This document shows, piece by piece, positions 1 to 8,500 of a DNA stretch of 47,319 nucleotides. The notes beneath the pieces are model-generated. The model was not told where the DNA came from, searched no databases, and saw only the letters and a list, made by a program, of their open reading frames with translations. How positions within the stretch are numbered: position 1 is the stretch's first letter; each line of letters begins with the position of its first letter. This DNA comes from Ruminiclostridium sp. (GTDB taxonomy: Bacteria; Bacillota; Clostridia; Oscillospirales; Ruminococcaceae). The stretch lies in NCBI GenBank assembly GCA_017465545.1, contig JAFTVY010000065.1, positions 1-47,319 of the forward strand. The letters run 5' to 3'. Made by a program: the position numbers and the translations under genes.

Positions 1-62
1 ATAATATTGTGATAATATTGCCATAAATACCGATGAAAACGGGATTTGTAATGCCTTGCCCA

Positions 63-109
63 CAAAAATTTATAGGGGAAATGTAGGGGTCGGCGTCCTC
101 GACGACCCG
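63..109 (+). repeat. Dispersed repeat, copy 1 (inverted relative to 23743-23790)
   Basis: A 47-base stretch with a TATAGGGGAAA...TGTAGGGG core and a GGCGTCC-CGACG palindromic end. It matches the reverse complement of 23743-23790 at roughly nine positions in ten. Both copies lie in gene-free islands. This looks like a dispersed intergenic element of the genome rather than shared coding sequence. Confidence 0.75.
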
Positions 110-130
110 TTATTTATATTACACCAATCT

Positions 131-375
131 CCCCGTCAAACCCAAATATGAAATAAAACCAATATGTGAAACCGCCGTTTCGCTATCTTCATATAGATAC
201 CTGATATAAAAAGGCGGAAATGCCCACGGGTGCAACCCGTCAAATTTCAATTTGAAATACAACCAACGTGTGAAACCGCCGTCAACGAATCTCTGCAAAT
301 CGCATTCTTTAAAAAGGCGGAACCGCCTGCGGGTGCAACCCGCCAAATTGCAATCTCACATACACCAACAAAAAT
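131..375. repeat. Tandem repeat, about 2.3 units of 103-104 bases
   Basis: Unit landmarks recur at a fixed distance: AACCAA followed by TGTGAAACCGCCGT starts at 157 and again at 261, and CGGGTGCAACCCG starts at 227 and again at 330. A partial unit precedes (from about 131) and another follows (to about 375). Each full unit carries a perfect hairpin with a GCA loop (226-240 and 329-343). The same GCCTGCGGGTGCAA core recurs near 23977-24006. Confidence 0.8.
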
Positions 376-398
376 GGCGTTCAGAAAATCTGAACGCC
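376..398 (-). terminator. Probable terminator of the 3D/G5 protein gene; dispersed palindrome copy 1
   Basis: A perfect 10-base-pair stem with a 3-base loop (376-385 with 389-398). Read on the minus strand it is followed by a T-rich ATTTTTGTTGG tail, so it would end transcripts of the gene at 577-1842 after about 180 bases of hairpin-rich 3' sequence. Its 21-base core is the exact reverse complement of the core of the valS terminator at 23636-23664. Confidence 0.65.
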
Positions 399-409
399 TT
401 TCAATATCC

Positions 410-552
410 ATCCGCCGCAGGCGGATTCCACAACTTCGTGCGTAGCACGAAACATCACTCCGACGGAGTCGGTACATCACACGGCGTAGCCGTGCATCAC
501 TTCGTGCAAAGCACGAAACATCACTTTGCAATTTGTCCGAGACAAATTGCAA
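410..552. repeat. Array of six perfect hairpins, several separated by CATCAC
   Basis: Hairpins at 410-426, 435-451, 460-472, 480-494, 501-517 and 526-552 have perfect stems of 7, 7, 5, 6, 7 and 12 base pairs. Every loop is exactly three bases (GCA, GTA, GGA, GTA, AAA, CGA). The word CATCAC sits between neighbours at 453-458, 475-480, 495-500 and 519-524; the first spacer is a diverged TCCACAAC. Stem sequences differ, apart from hairpins two and five which share TTCGTGC. Function unknown. Confidence 0.85.
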
Positions 553-576
553 TCGAGCTGCATCGAAGGTGCTACG

Positions 577-1842
577 TTACCACAGATATTCGTTGTCGCC
601 TACTTCGATAACGTAAATATCCACGTACTGCAGTCCCCATGCGCAGGAATCGTAGTAATGATCCTCGCAGTTACCCATATATAAGTCAACGGGGATACTG
701 CCATCCATCATACCGTCACCTGTGTCAGCCGCAATGGCATAGCCGTAGCATACGTTGTCATTCTGACCTACAATGTAGAGCTTTGAGCCGTAGGGGATAA
801 CGTTGGGGTTTACTGCGCAGGTGCCTATCTCGGCAAGTCTGCCGCTGGCTGTGTATGCGCCCATAGGAGCTGTATAGGCTGTAGCCTTGCCCGATACGAT
901 GTATTCATAATTTACGGGACGTCCGTTTTCTAAAACGATAGAGGGATCGTCGATCTTGCAGTAGGGTTCTACTACTGAGCTACCCTCGGCAATAACCTCG
1001 TCAACCTTCTTCTGAAGAACTACCGTGTTCTTTGATACGTCCACCTTGACTCCGTCGATGTAGGTTGTGGTGGTTGTCTTTCTTACAATTCCGTTTACGC
1101 CCTTTGTACGAACCTCGCTGTCGCCTATTGCCATAGCAATGCTGGGTACCTTAAGCGTTTCGTAAGGAATAATCTCTTCTTCGTGTTCTTCTACAATTTC
1201 AACTCTTGATACCTTTATATCACAGCTATCGGTTACAACCTTGTCAAGCTCTTCGGATACCATATCGTCCTTGTCAAGAGTGATGCCCGCTCTTTCAAGA
1301 AGCTCAGCCACCGTGTTGTTGTAGCATCCTACTGTAGTAACCTTGCCGTCTGCCGTAATATTTACGTCATAGGCTCTTGTGATTTCGATTTTTTCGCCCT
1401 GCTTTACCATTTCGTTTCTTGCAGGTGTAACTAAATCATACTGGCTGAATTCTACACCGAAATCCTTTAAAAGCGTTTCTACCGTGCTGTCAACCGTGTA
1501 AACGTCCGCTATCTTTTCGCCGTCTGCATAAACCTCAACCGCAAAGGCACGCTTTACGATAAGCTCTGCCGTTTCGCCTCTTTCACCAAAGCCGCTGAAC
1601 TCTATCTTGTCATATGCGCCCAGTGCAATGTGGTTTTCTCTTAAAATAGCCTTAGGATCCTCGCTTACCGTGTAAACGATACGTTCCTTGTCTCCGTCTG
1701 TTATTCTTACGTCGTTTCTGAAATAAAGCAGACCTGTCATCGTGAATACTGCAAAGACGCTGGCACAGATAAGTGCGAGTCTTAAAAGCGTATTCTTTGT
1801 TGCCATAATCGTCAGCTTTGAATTCTTAATCCTGGTAATCAT
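577..1842 (-). CDS. YabE-like cell wall protein: DUF348, G5 and 3D domains
   Basis: A 421-residue exported protein, probably a peptidoglycan-active enzyme of the YabE/Rpf-like group. One membrane segment near residues 18-41 follows a basic start and should act as an uncleaved anchor. Then come about three DUF348 repeats (residues 50-215), a G5 domain (about 225-305) and a C-terminal 3D domain (about 325-421) with the expected aspartates in AADTGDG and IPVDLYM. 3D domains of this family share the fold of lytic transglycosylase MltA, so glycan cleavage is likely but inferred. The start at 1842 is backed by AAAGG seven bases upstream. It is monocistronic, driven by a perfect sigma-A promoter at 1942-1970, with a leader of about 95 bases and a hairpin-rich 3' region. 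Confidence 0.9.
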   Translation of the reverse strand: MITRIKNSKLTIMATKNTLLRLALICASVFAVFTMTGLLYFRNDVRITDGDKERIVYTVSEDPKAILRENHIALGAYDKIEFSGFGERGETAELIVKRAFAVEVYADGEKIADVYTVDSTVETLLKDFGVEFSQYDLVTPARNEMVKQGEKIEITRAYDVNITADGKVTTVGCYNNTVAELLERAGITLDKDDMVSEELDKVVTDSCDIKVSRVEIVEEHEEEIIPYETLKVPSIAMAIGDSEVRTKGVNGIVRKTTTTTYIDGVKVDVSKNTVVLQKKVDEVIAEGSSVVEPYCKIDDPSIVLENGRPVNYEYIVSGKATAYTAPMGAYTASGRLAEIGTCAVNPNVIPYGSKLYIVGQNDNVCYGYAIAADTGDGMMDGSIPVDLYMGNCEDHYYDSCAWGLQYVDIYVIEVGDNEYLW

Positions 1843-1941
1843 AATAAAACCTTTCTTTCCGTTGTTCTTTTCTGACTTGCTTTCTTACTTTTTACTATAC
1901 GATTTTCTTTTCCATTTTAGCCTTTTCCGGAGGCTTTAAAC

Positions 1942-1970
1942 ATTATATTAAGGTTTTTTGGAAATGTCAA
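1942..1970 (-). promoter_or_regulatory. Consensus sigma-A promoter of the 3D/G5 protein gene
   Basis: On the minus strand TTGACA (1965-1970) and TATAAT (1942-1947) are separated by exactly 17 bases. It is the only perfect-consensus promoter noticed in the window. A short AGCCT...AGGCT hairpin lies in the leader near 1921-1937. Confidence 0.85.
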
Positions 1971-1971
1971 A

Positions 1972-2266
1972 TAAAAAAGTTAGCCGATTTTTGTTGAAAA
2001 TGCACAAGAAAGTCTGATTTTAATTCGTTTCTCAAATTGCAATTTGTATTTTTCTGGATTCATATTCCATTTACTGTAAAATATTTTAGGCGAATCCCCG
2101 AATTTGAAAGTCGGTTTTCCCTTCGCATTTTAGACGAAAGTACCAAACACAAAGCCGCTTTAGTGGTAATTCTGCACAACAAACCGCTTTATCGTGATAA
2201 CGCAAAAAACGTCGTTTATGGCTTTGTGATAAGGTTTACAGGACATTACAGCCAGGAACAAAAATA
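1972..2266. other. Gene-free spacer, nothing recognised
   Basis: About 300 AT-rich bases between the promoter of the 3D/G5 gene and the terminator of the EF-G paralogue. A 76-codon plus-strand frame here lacks a ribosome site and has no recognisable product. Confidence 0.6.
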
Positions 2267-2270
2267 ACAA

Positions 2271-2295
2271 GGCGGCACCGGAAAACGGCACCGCC
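2271..2295 (-). terminator. Terminator of the EF-G paralogue
   Basis: Hairpin of GGCGG and CCGCC arms. Two central pairs are G-U wobbles in minus-strand RNA but A-C mismatches in plus-strand RNA, so it folds fully only on the minus strand. The minus-strand tail is TTGTTATTTTTG. Confidence 0.75.
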
Positions 2296-2321
2296 CTTTA
2301 TATTATATTTATAATAGTATA

Positions 2322-4394
2322 TTAACCTTCGTACTCGCTGAACTTGGGAGCGTTAGCAATTACGTCAGCTTCGAGAGCCTGAGGTAACTGATCGTAGCGT
2401 TCAAAGGTTGAAGTGAAGTAACCCATACCTCTTGTTATCTGACGGATAACTGTTGCAAGGTCGGTTATTTCTGCCTGAGGCATTGTAGCTTCGAGAACAG
2501 TCATACCCTTTTCGGTTTCGGAAGGATTCATACCGAGAACTGTACCTCTGCGCTTGTTTACTACCGTCATAACGTCGCCTGTGCTTGCATCGTCAAGAAC
2601 GATATTTACGTGACAAACGGGTTCGAGGAGGCAAGGTGAAGCGTTGGGAAGTCCCTGCTTGAAGGCTAAGTGAGCCGCCATCTTGAATGCCTGCTCGGAG
2701 CTGTCTACGTCATGGTAGGAGCCATCAAAGAGAGTAGCCTTTAAGTTTACAACGGGGTAGCCTGCAAGCACGCCGTGTGCCATACTTTCCTGAAGTCCCT
2801 TTTCAACTGCGGGGAAGAAGTTCTTGGGAACGCTACCGCCGAATACTCTTTCTTCAAATATAAGAGTTTCGCTGTCGCAGGGTTCGAATTCGATCTTAAC
2901 GTGACCGTACTGACCGTGACCGCCCGACTGTTTCTTGTGCTTGCCTTCAGCGGTAACCTTTTTGCGGATAGATTCACGGTATGCGATGACAGGCTCGGAA
3001 ACCTCTACGTCTACACCGAATTTAGCCTTCATCTTGGAGATGACTGCATCAAGATGCTGTTCACCAAGACCGCCTAAAATTCTCTGATGTGTTTCGTGAT
3101 TGTGGATGTATGAAAGTGTGAGATCTTCTTCAATCATTCTCTTTATAGCGTTACTGATCTTACCTTCATCGTTCTTGTTCTTAGCAGAAACAGCCTTGTA
3201 GAAGCAAGCCTCGGGGAATACCTCTCTTGCAAACTCTACGCCAAGACCTGAAGCTGTAAGAGTATCGCCTGTGTTTGCACCAAGCTTTGTAACTGCGATG
3301 ATGTCGCCTGCATAAGCTTCGATCATTTCCTCGGACTTCTTACCCTGCAGAGCAAGGAGCTTGCCGAGTCTTTCAGTTTCACCTGTTCTCTGGTTATATA
3401 CGCTTGCACCTGCGGCAAGTGTGCCGTTTACTACCTTTACGTAGCTCATCTTACCTACGAAGGGATCGGCTACAGTCTTGAACACCTTAACCGCAAGAGG
3501 CTTTGTTTCGTCATATGCTATCTTGTCGCCGTTTGCAGAAAGCTCGCCGCCTCTTTCGTCAGGGCTGGGGAGCATATATACTATAGTGTTGAGCATCATA
3601 TCGATACCTGCAAGAGTATCACCTGAACAGCATACAACAGGGGTGATATAACCCTTATCGATACCGTCATGAAGTCCCTTGATAAGCTCAGCCTCTGTGA
3701 AGTCCTCGCCTTCGTTTTCAAAGAATCTCATCATAAGCTCTTCGTCGGTTTCTGCAACCGCTTCTGCCATTGCGGCACGAAGACCTTTAAGACGATTTTC
3801 TGAAGCGGGCATTTCTACCTCTGTGGGTACGCCGTTTTCGTATGTATAAGCCTTCATTTCGAGAAGGTTGATGTAGCTTTCTACTGTTCCGTACTTGTCA
3901 AAGGGAACAACGATAGGGCAGATTGAGGGGCCGAACTCTGTCTTTAATTCTTCAAGGCACTTGTAGAAGTTGGAGTTTTCTTCTTCCATTCTCGTTACTA
4001 CGAACATTGTAGCCTTGCCGTGCTTTACAGCCTCTCTGTACGCCTTGATCGTACCAACCTGAACGCCGTCCTTGGCAGGAAGTGCGATTACTGCGCTTTC
4101 TGCGGCGCTGAGGCCCTCGTACATACCAGCCGCAAAGTCAAACTGGCCGGGAGTATCCAATATATTGATTTTAACATCCTTCCACTGGCAGTATGCGAGA
4201 GAAGTACCGAGGGAAACCTTTCTCTTGATTTCTTCAGGATCGTAGTCACATACGGAGCTACCGTCGGATACCTTACCCATTCTCTCGATTTCGCCACACT
4301 TGTAAAGCAGACCTTCTACTACGGAAGTCTTTCCGCTTCCACCGTGACCTAAAAGGGCAATGTTTCGGATGTTTTTGCATTTGTAAGTTTTCAT
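2322..4394 (-). CDS. Elongation factor G paralogue with altered G4 motif
   Basis: A 690-residue translational GTPase with the full EF-G layout: G domain, domain II, domains III to V. Visible motifs are the P-loop GHGGSGKTS (canonical EF-G has AHIDAGKTT), DTPGQFDF for G3, GGHGQYGHVKIEFEP in domain IV and DGSYHDVDSSEQAFK. The G4 motif that fixes guanine specificity (NKxD) reads TRME here, and the usual GSA of G5 is not obvious. These features mark it as an EF-G-II type paralogue rather than the str-operon fusA, which should lie elsewhere. Paralogues of this type have been linked to ribosome recycling, stress or tetracycline protection; which applies here cannot be told. The start is supported by AAAGGA nine bases upstream. 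Single-gene unit with its own promoter and terminator. Confidence 0.88.
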   Translation of the reverse strand: MKTYKCKNIRNIALLGHGGSGKTSVVEGLLYKCGEIERMGKVSDGSSVCDYDPEEIKRKVSLGTSLAYCQWKDVKINILDTPGQFDFAAGMYEGLSAAESAVIALPAKDGVQVGTIKAYREAVKHGKATMFVVTRMEEENSNFYKCLEELKTEFGPSICPIVVPFDKYGTVESYINLLEMKAYTYENGVPTEVEMPASENRLKGLRAAMAEAVAETDEELMMRFFENEGEDFTEAELIKGLHDGIDKGYITPVVCCSGDTLAGIDMMLNTIVYMLPSPDERGGELSANGDKIAYDETKPLAVKVFKTVADPFVGKMSYVKVVNGTLAAGASVYNQRTGETERLGKLLALQGKKSEEMIEAYAGDIIAVTKLGANTGDTLTASGLGVEFAREVFPEACFYKAVSAKNKNDEGKISNAIKRMIEEDLTLSYIHNHETHQRILGGLGEQHLDAVISKMKAKFGVDVEVSEPVIAYRESIRKKVTAEGKHKKQSGGHGQYGHVKIEFEPCDSETLIFEERVFGGSVPKNFFPAVEKGLQESMAHGVLAGYPVVNLKATLFDGSYHDVDSSEQAFKMAAHLAFKQGLPNASPCLLEPVCHVNIVLDDASTGDVMTVVNKRRGTVLGMNPSETEKGMTVLEATMPQAEITDLATVIRQITRGMGYFTSTFERYDQLPQALEADVIANAPKFSEYEG

Positions 4395-4437
4395 ATTGTT
4401 TTTCGTCCTTTCGTAATAAATTTTACGGGATGTTTAA

Positions 4438-4466
4438 ATTATATACGAAAATCTAAAAAATTACAA
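4438..4466 (-). promoter_or_regulatory. Sigma-A promoter of the EF-G paralogue
   Basis: Minus strand TTGTAA (4461-4466), 17 bases, TATAAT (4438-4443). Leader of about 40 bases to the ATG at 4394. Confidence 0.75.
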
Positions 4467-4571
4467 TAGTTTTTTCGTGAAAATTGAAATACAGGTGTAG
4501 AAATCTCACCTTCGGATTTGTGCATAATTACTAAACAGCTGTAAAAATAGGGTATTTTATGTAAAAAATAA

Positions 4572-4597
4572 GCGGAAATATCTTCTGATATTCCCGC
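4572..4597 (-). terminator. Terminator at the end of the ten-gene minus-strand run
   Basis: Eleven-pair stem (one G-U) with a four-base loop, 9 bases after the stop codon of the shikimate kinase-like gene. The minus-strand tail is TATTTTTTAC. Confidence 0.8.
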
Positions 4598-4605
4598 CTT
4601 TTACA

Positions 4606-5097
4606 CTATATTGACTCTATTATTCTTTCCACCATCTGCTCTGCGGTAGCACTCTCGCAATTTATGGTTACGTCGGCATATTTTTCGTAATATGCCCTTC
4701 TCTCCTCTATTATTTCTGCTACGGTCTCACCCTTTCTGCAGGCGATTCCTCTGGTTTTTATATTACTGAGTCTTCTGATAAGCTCCTGCTCATCTACTTT
4801 AAGATAAACGCAGACGCCTTCCTTTTTCAGATGCTCCATACCCTTTTCAGAAAATATTGCCGAGCCACCCGTGGCTACCACCGTACAATCGAAGTCAATC
4901 GACAGAAGCGCCCGCTCCTCGCATTTTAAAAAGGCGTCGATTCCCTCTTCGTCAATGATTTGCTGAAGCTTCTTTTTCTGTTGACTCTGTATTATAAGAT
5001 CGGTGTCAAGAAAATTATAACCCATCGACTTTGCAAGCAGTACCCCTATGGTACTTTTTCCTGCACCGGGCATACCTATAAGTATTATATTGCTCAT
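4606..5097 (-). CDS. Shikimate kinase-like P-loop kinase
   Basis: A 163-residue NMP-kinase-fold protein of shikimate kinase size. Seen: Walker A GMPGAGKST at residues 8-16, the substrate-site aspartate in DTDLI, VATGGSA where the family has ATGGGA, a short lid around residue 115 and the C-terminal ERRAYYEKYAD. The arginine that binds shikimate in the F-R-x-x-E motif is replaced (the motif reads FLKCE) and the third glycine of GGG is serine. The fold is secure, but shikimate may not be the substrate; another small alcohol or a regulatory role is possible. Its ATG overlaps the stop of the preceding membrane-protein gene by four bases (ATGA), so the two are translationally coupled. No other shikimate-pathway gene is in the window. 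Last gene of the minus-strand run. Confidence 0.75.
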   Translation of the reverse strand: MSNIILIGMPGAGKSTIGVLLAKSMGYNFLDTDLIIQSQQKKKLQQIIDEEGIDAFLKCEERALLSIDFDCTVVATGGSAIFSEKGMEHLKKEGVCVYLKVDEQELIRRLSNIKTRGIACRKGETVAEIIEERRAYYEKYADVTINCESATAEQMVERIIESI

Positions 5098-5585
5098 TCC
5101 TTCACCTCTTCATAATAGTACCAGTTTTCTTTAAGGTCGGAAAGAATATCCTTTTCGGATTTCTTTTCCGGCTTTGCTTCGCTGTATATAAGCTTTTTAG
5201 TACCGGACTGATTGAAGGTTATCGTAACAACTCCCTTTTCACTTATAATAGTATAGCAATAGGAGTGGCACAGAACGTCCACGTTATTTTTAAGCCTTTC
5301 GTAAACGGACTTGCTGTCTCCATCAGCGGTAATTACGGATTTTTCAAACAATCCGCCGTGCTTTGAGGTTATAACAAAATCCTTTTCCTTGCCCTCTGTC
5401 ACAATAGCGTCAAGGGAGGCGGAATATTTATTCTTCACCTGAATTACTTCCCTGCTGTCATACTCCACAACGCCTGCACGGAGCAATAAATCACGCAGGA
5501 AAAAGGAAGCTATCAGAAGGAGGATGCCGCCTGTTACACAAAGGGCGGTAATTATCTTCTTTTTTGCCGGGCTTTTTTTATTCAT
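5094..5585 (-). CDS. Small membrane-anchored protein, function unknown
   Basis: About 163 residues: a lysine-rich N-terminus, one hydrophobic segment (about residues 10-32) and a roughly 125-residue outer domain with alternating strand-like segments, two close cysteines (CHSYC) and a lysine/glutamate-rich tail. No family recognised. Two starts are possible. The ATG at 5585 has AAAGG nine bases upstream and avoids overlap with mfd; the ATG at 5594 would overlap the mfd stop codon and has a less well placed ribosome site. The first is preferred. It sits directly between mfd and the shikimate kinase-like gene and is surely cotranscribed with both. Confidence 0.75.
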   Translation of the reverse strand: MNKKSPAKKKIITALCVTGGILLLIASFFLRDLLLRAGVVEYDSREVIQVKNKYSASLDAIVTEGKEKDFVITSKHGGLFEKSVITADGDSKSVYERLKNNVDVLCHSYCYTIISEKGVVTITFNQSGTKKLIYSEAKPEKKSEKDILSDLKENWYYYEEVKE

Positions 5586-5586
5586 T

Positions 5587-8500
5587 CTATACATCCTTTC
5601 CCTTCATTGCGGTGAGTACGTCCTTCATTACGTCCAGCGGAGTGGCTTTCTTATCCATTTTCACCTTGAAGTTTGCTTTACCCGTGAGATTCAGCGTCAT
5701 ATTCTTGCCGAATTTTTCCGCTACCAAAGAGATTCTTTCCATACTCTTTTCGTTCACCTCTTCGGGGTAGAAAAGCATAAAGTCACCGCTTTGTATGATT
5801 TCGGTGATATGCATATCCTGAGCCATATGTCGGTATTTTGCTACCTTTACAAGTCCTACGACTGCTCTTGGCACGTCGCCGTAGCGGTCTATAAGCTCAT
5901 CCAGTACGTCAGTCGCATCCTCTTCGGTTTCGATGAGGGCAATTTTTCTGTAGCAGTCGATTCGCTGACCGGGGCTTGAAATATAGCTTTCGGGGATATA
6001 GGCGTCTATCTTTATATCAACAAGACATTCGGGGCGGATTTCGGGAGCTTTTCCCTGCTGTTCCATAACCGCCTCGGTAAGCAGTTTTACGTACATATCA
6101 TAGCCGACTGTGGCAAGGTGTCCCGACTGGCTTTGTCCCAGTACCGAGCCTGCACCTCTTATCTCCAGATCCTTCATTGCAATCCTGAAGCCTGAGCCGA
6201 ACTTTGTAAATTCTCTTATAGCGTCAAGTCGTTTTGTGGCTATTTCGCTGAGCACCTTTCCACGCTTGAAGGTGAAATAGGCATAAGCTCTGCGGTTTGT
6301 TCTGCCGACTCTTCCTCTTAACTGGTGGAGCTGAGCAAGTCCCATATTATCGGCATTTTCGATAATAAGGGTGTTGCAGTTAGGTACGTCGACGCCCGTC
6401 TCTATAATAGTAGTACATACAAGAATATCAATTTCTGCGTCGATAAGCTTGCGCCATACCTCCAGAAGCTCCTCTTCGCCCATCTTTCCGTGAGCTACCC
6501 CGATTCTCGCCTCGGGTATCATCTCCTGAAGGGATGCGGCACAGGAATAGATACTGCTTACTCTGTTGTGCAGATAGTAAACCTGACCGTTACGGCGAAG
6601 CTCCTTGTTTATCGCCTGAGCGATAACGCCCTTATCGTGCTCTATCACGTAGGTGGTGATAGGCTGTCTGTCACCGGGCGGAGTCTCGATAACGCTCATA
6701 TCCCTGATTCCCGTCATAGCCATATTGAGCGTTCTTGGGATAGGGGTTGCGGACAAGGTCAGAATGTCTATTCCGTTATAGTTTTGCTTGAATTTTTCCT
6801 TATGATTTACACCGAAGCGTTGCTCCTCATCAATTATAGCAAGACCTAAATCAAAGAACTTTACGTCATCCTGAACAAGTCTGTGAGTACCGATAATAAT
6901 ATCAATATCGCCCTCTTCAAGCTGTTTTAAGATCTGCTTCTGCTCCTTTGCACTACGGAAGCGGGACAAAAGCTGTACCTTCACCTTAAAGCCTTCCATT
7001 CTCTTGAGTACAGTCTGGTAGTGTTGCCAGGCAAGAACAGTTGTAGGCACAAGGATAGCACACTGCTTTCCGTCAAGGAAGCATTTGAAGGCGGCACGGA
7101 GTGCAACCTCGGTCTTGCCGAAGCCTACGTCTCCGCAGAGAAGTCTCTCCATCGGAGCTGTACGCATCATATCGTGCTTTATTTCTTCTATACATCTGAG
7201 CTGATCGTCGGTTTCGATATAATTGAAATGATCGTCAAAGATATGCTGTTGCTCGCCATCAGGAGAGAATGCGAAGCCCTGAGCCTTCATTCGCTTGGAA
7301 TAAAGCTCTATAAGCTCGGTCGCCATTTCCTTGGCGGCAGTCTTTGCCTTTGCCTTCGCCTTTTTCCAAGTGTCGGTATGGAGCTTGTTCAGCTTTACCG
7401 TACCCACGTCGCCCGTACCGATATATCGGGATATCATATCAAGATGTGTAACGGGGATATAAAGCACGTCTGTACCTGCATATTTCAGCTTGATATAATC
7501 CTTCTGCACGCCGTCGGCTGTCATCTTCTGTACGCCGTCGAACACGCCTATACCGTGAGATTCGTGTACTATAAGGTCGCCGAGAGAAATATCCCCAAGG
7601 CTTCTTATCTGCTGTCCCTTTTTGAATTTTCTCGGCTTTACGGGAGTCTTCGTTATAGCTCCCTGACTTCTTGTCATTGCCGCTATTTTTTCTTCTTTAT
7701 ATTCAAAGCCTGCAGATAACGTACCTGCAAGAACGTATATCTTCTTCGCATAAAGCTTTTTCGCATCCTGATAGAAGTCGGCGGGCAGTCCGCTTTCCCT
7801 CAGGTCTCCTGCAAGAATCTTCGCCGCCTTTTCAGTACCTGCATAAACTACGCAGGAATACCCTCTGTCGATATAGTCTTTAAGCTCCTCGCAAAGCACC
7901 TTGTATTCTCCGCTCCAGGGAGAAAGCTGGACAGCGTCCACGTTCTGAATATCAGAAAGCTCCAGTCCGCCGCCTCTTACGAAGGTATCCATATAGAGCC
8001 TTGTATTTTTCTCGATAAGCTCCTTATATTCGCCCTTTGTAAAAAGGTATCTGTCAAGCCCCTTACAGATAAAGCCGCTTTCGGCAAGAAGCTTTAAATC
8101 CTCGTTATGAGAATCGCAGACTCCCTTTGCATTATCCATAGAGGCAAAGCCCTCGCAGACAACAAGGGTTTTTGCATAGTCAAAGACGCTCCCTGCCTTT
8201 TCGTAGCACAGCGGAAAATATCTGTAGAGATTGCCCACGCCTACGTTATCAGAAAGTCTCGCAATATCACGGCGGAGTCTTTTTACAAGCTCCTCGTTTT
8301 TCTTTTTGGATTTTTCCGCCTTCTGAAGAAGGACGGATAATTTTTCTATAAGCTCCTCGTTGCTGTAAAAAACAGTTTCAAAGCAGGGAGTTATCTCAGC
8401 TCTGTCGATAGAGTCGGTTCTTCTCTGGGTTTCTATATCGAAGGTGGAAACTGTATCCACCTCATCTCCCCAAAGCTCTGCTCTTATCGGCTGTTCGCTG

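Larger units (their letters stand above)
1..576. other. Gene-free island with repeats and hairpins
   Basis: No convincing gene is seen here; the short open frames run through repeated sequence and lack ribosome sites. The stretch holds, in order, one copy of a dispersed element (63-109), about 2.3 copies of a 103-104 base tandem repeat (131-375), a terminator-like palindrome (376-398) and six further perfect hairpins (410-552). It lies downstream of the minus-strand gene ending at 577 and is probably its 3' untranslated region. Confidence 0.7.

Noticed and set aside
410..552. CRISPR array
   Set aside because: The repeated word is only six bases, units are 15-27 bases and the variable parts are palindromes; no cas genes in the window.
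119..611. Several short open frames on both strands at the window start
   Set aside because: They run through tandem repeats and hairpins, echo each other's repeats and have no ribosome site.
1843..1940. c-di-AMP (ydaO-type) riboswitch before the wall hydrolase-like gene
   Set aside because: Such elements are longer than this roughly 95-base leader, and only one small hairpin is visible.
2037..2267. 76-codon plus-strand frame between the two minus-strand genes
   Set aside because: No ribosome site, no recognisable protein features; probably chance in AT-rich spacer.
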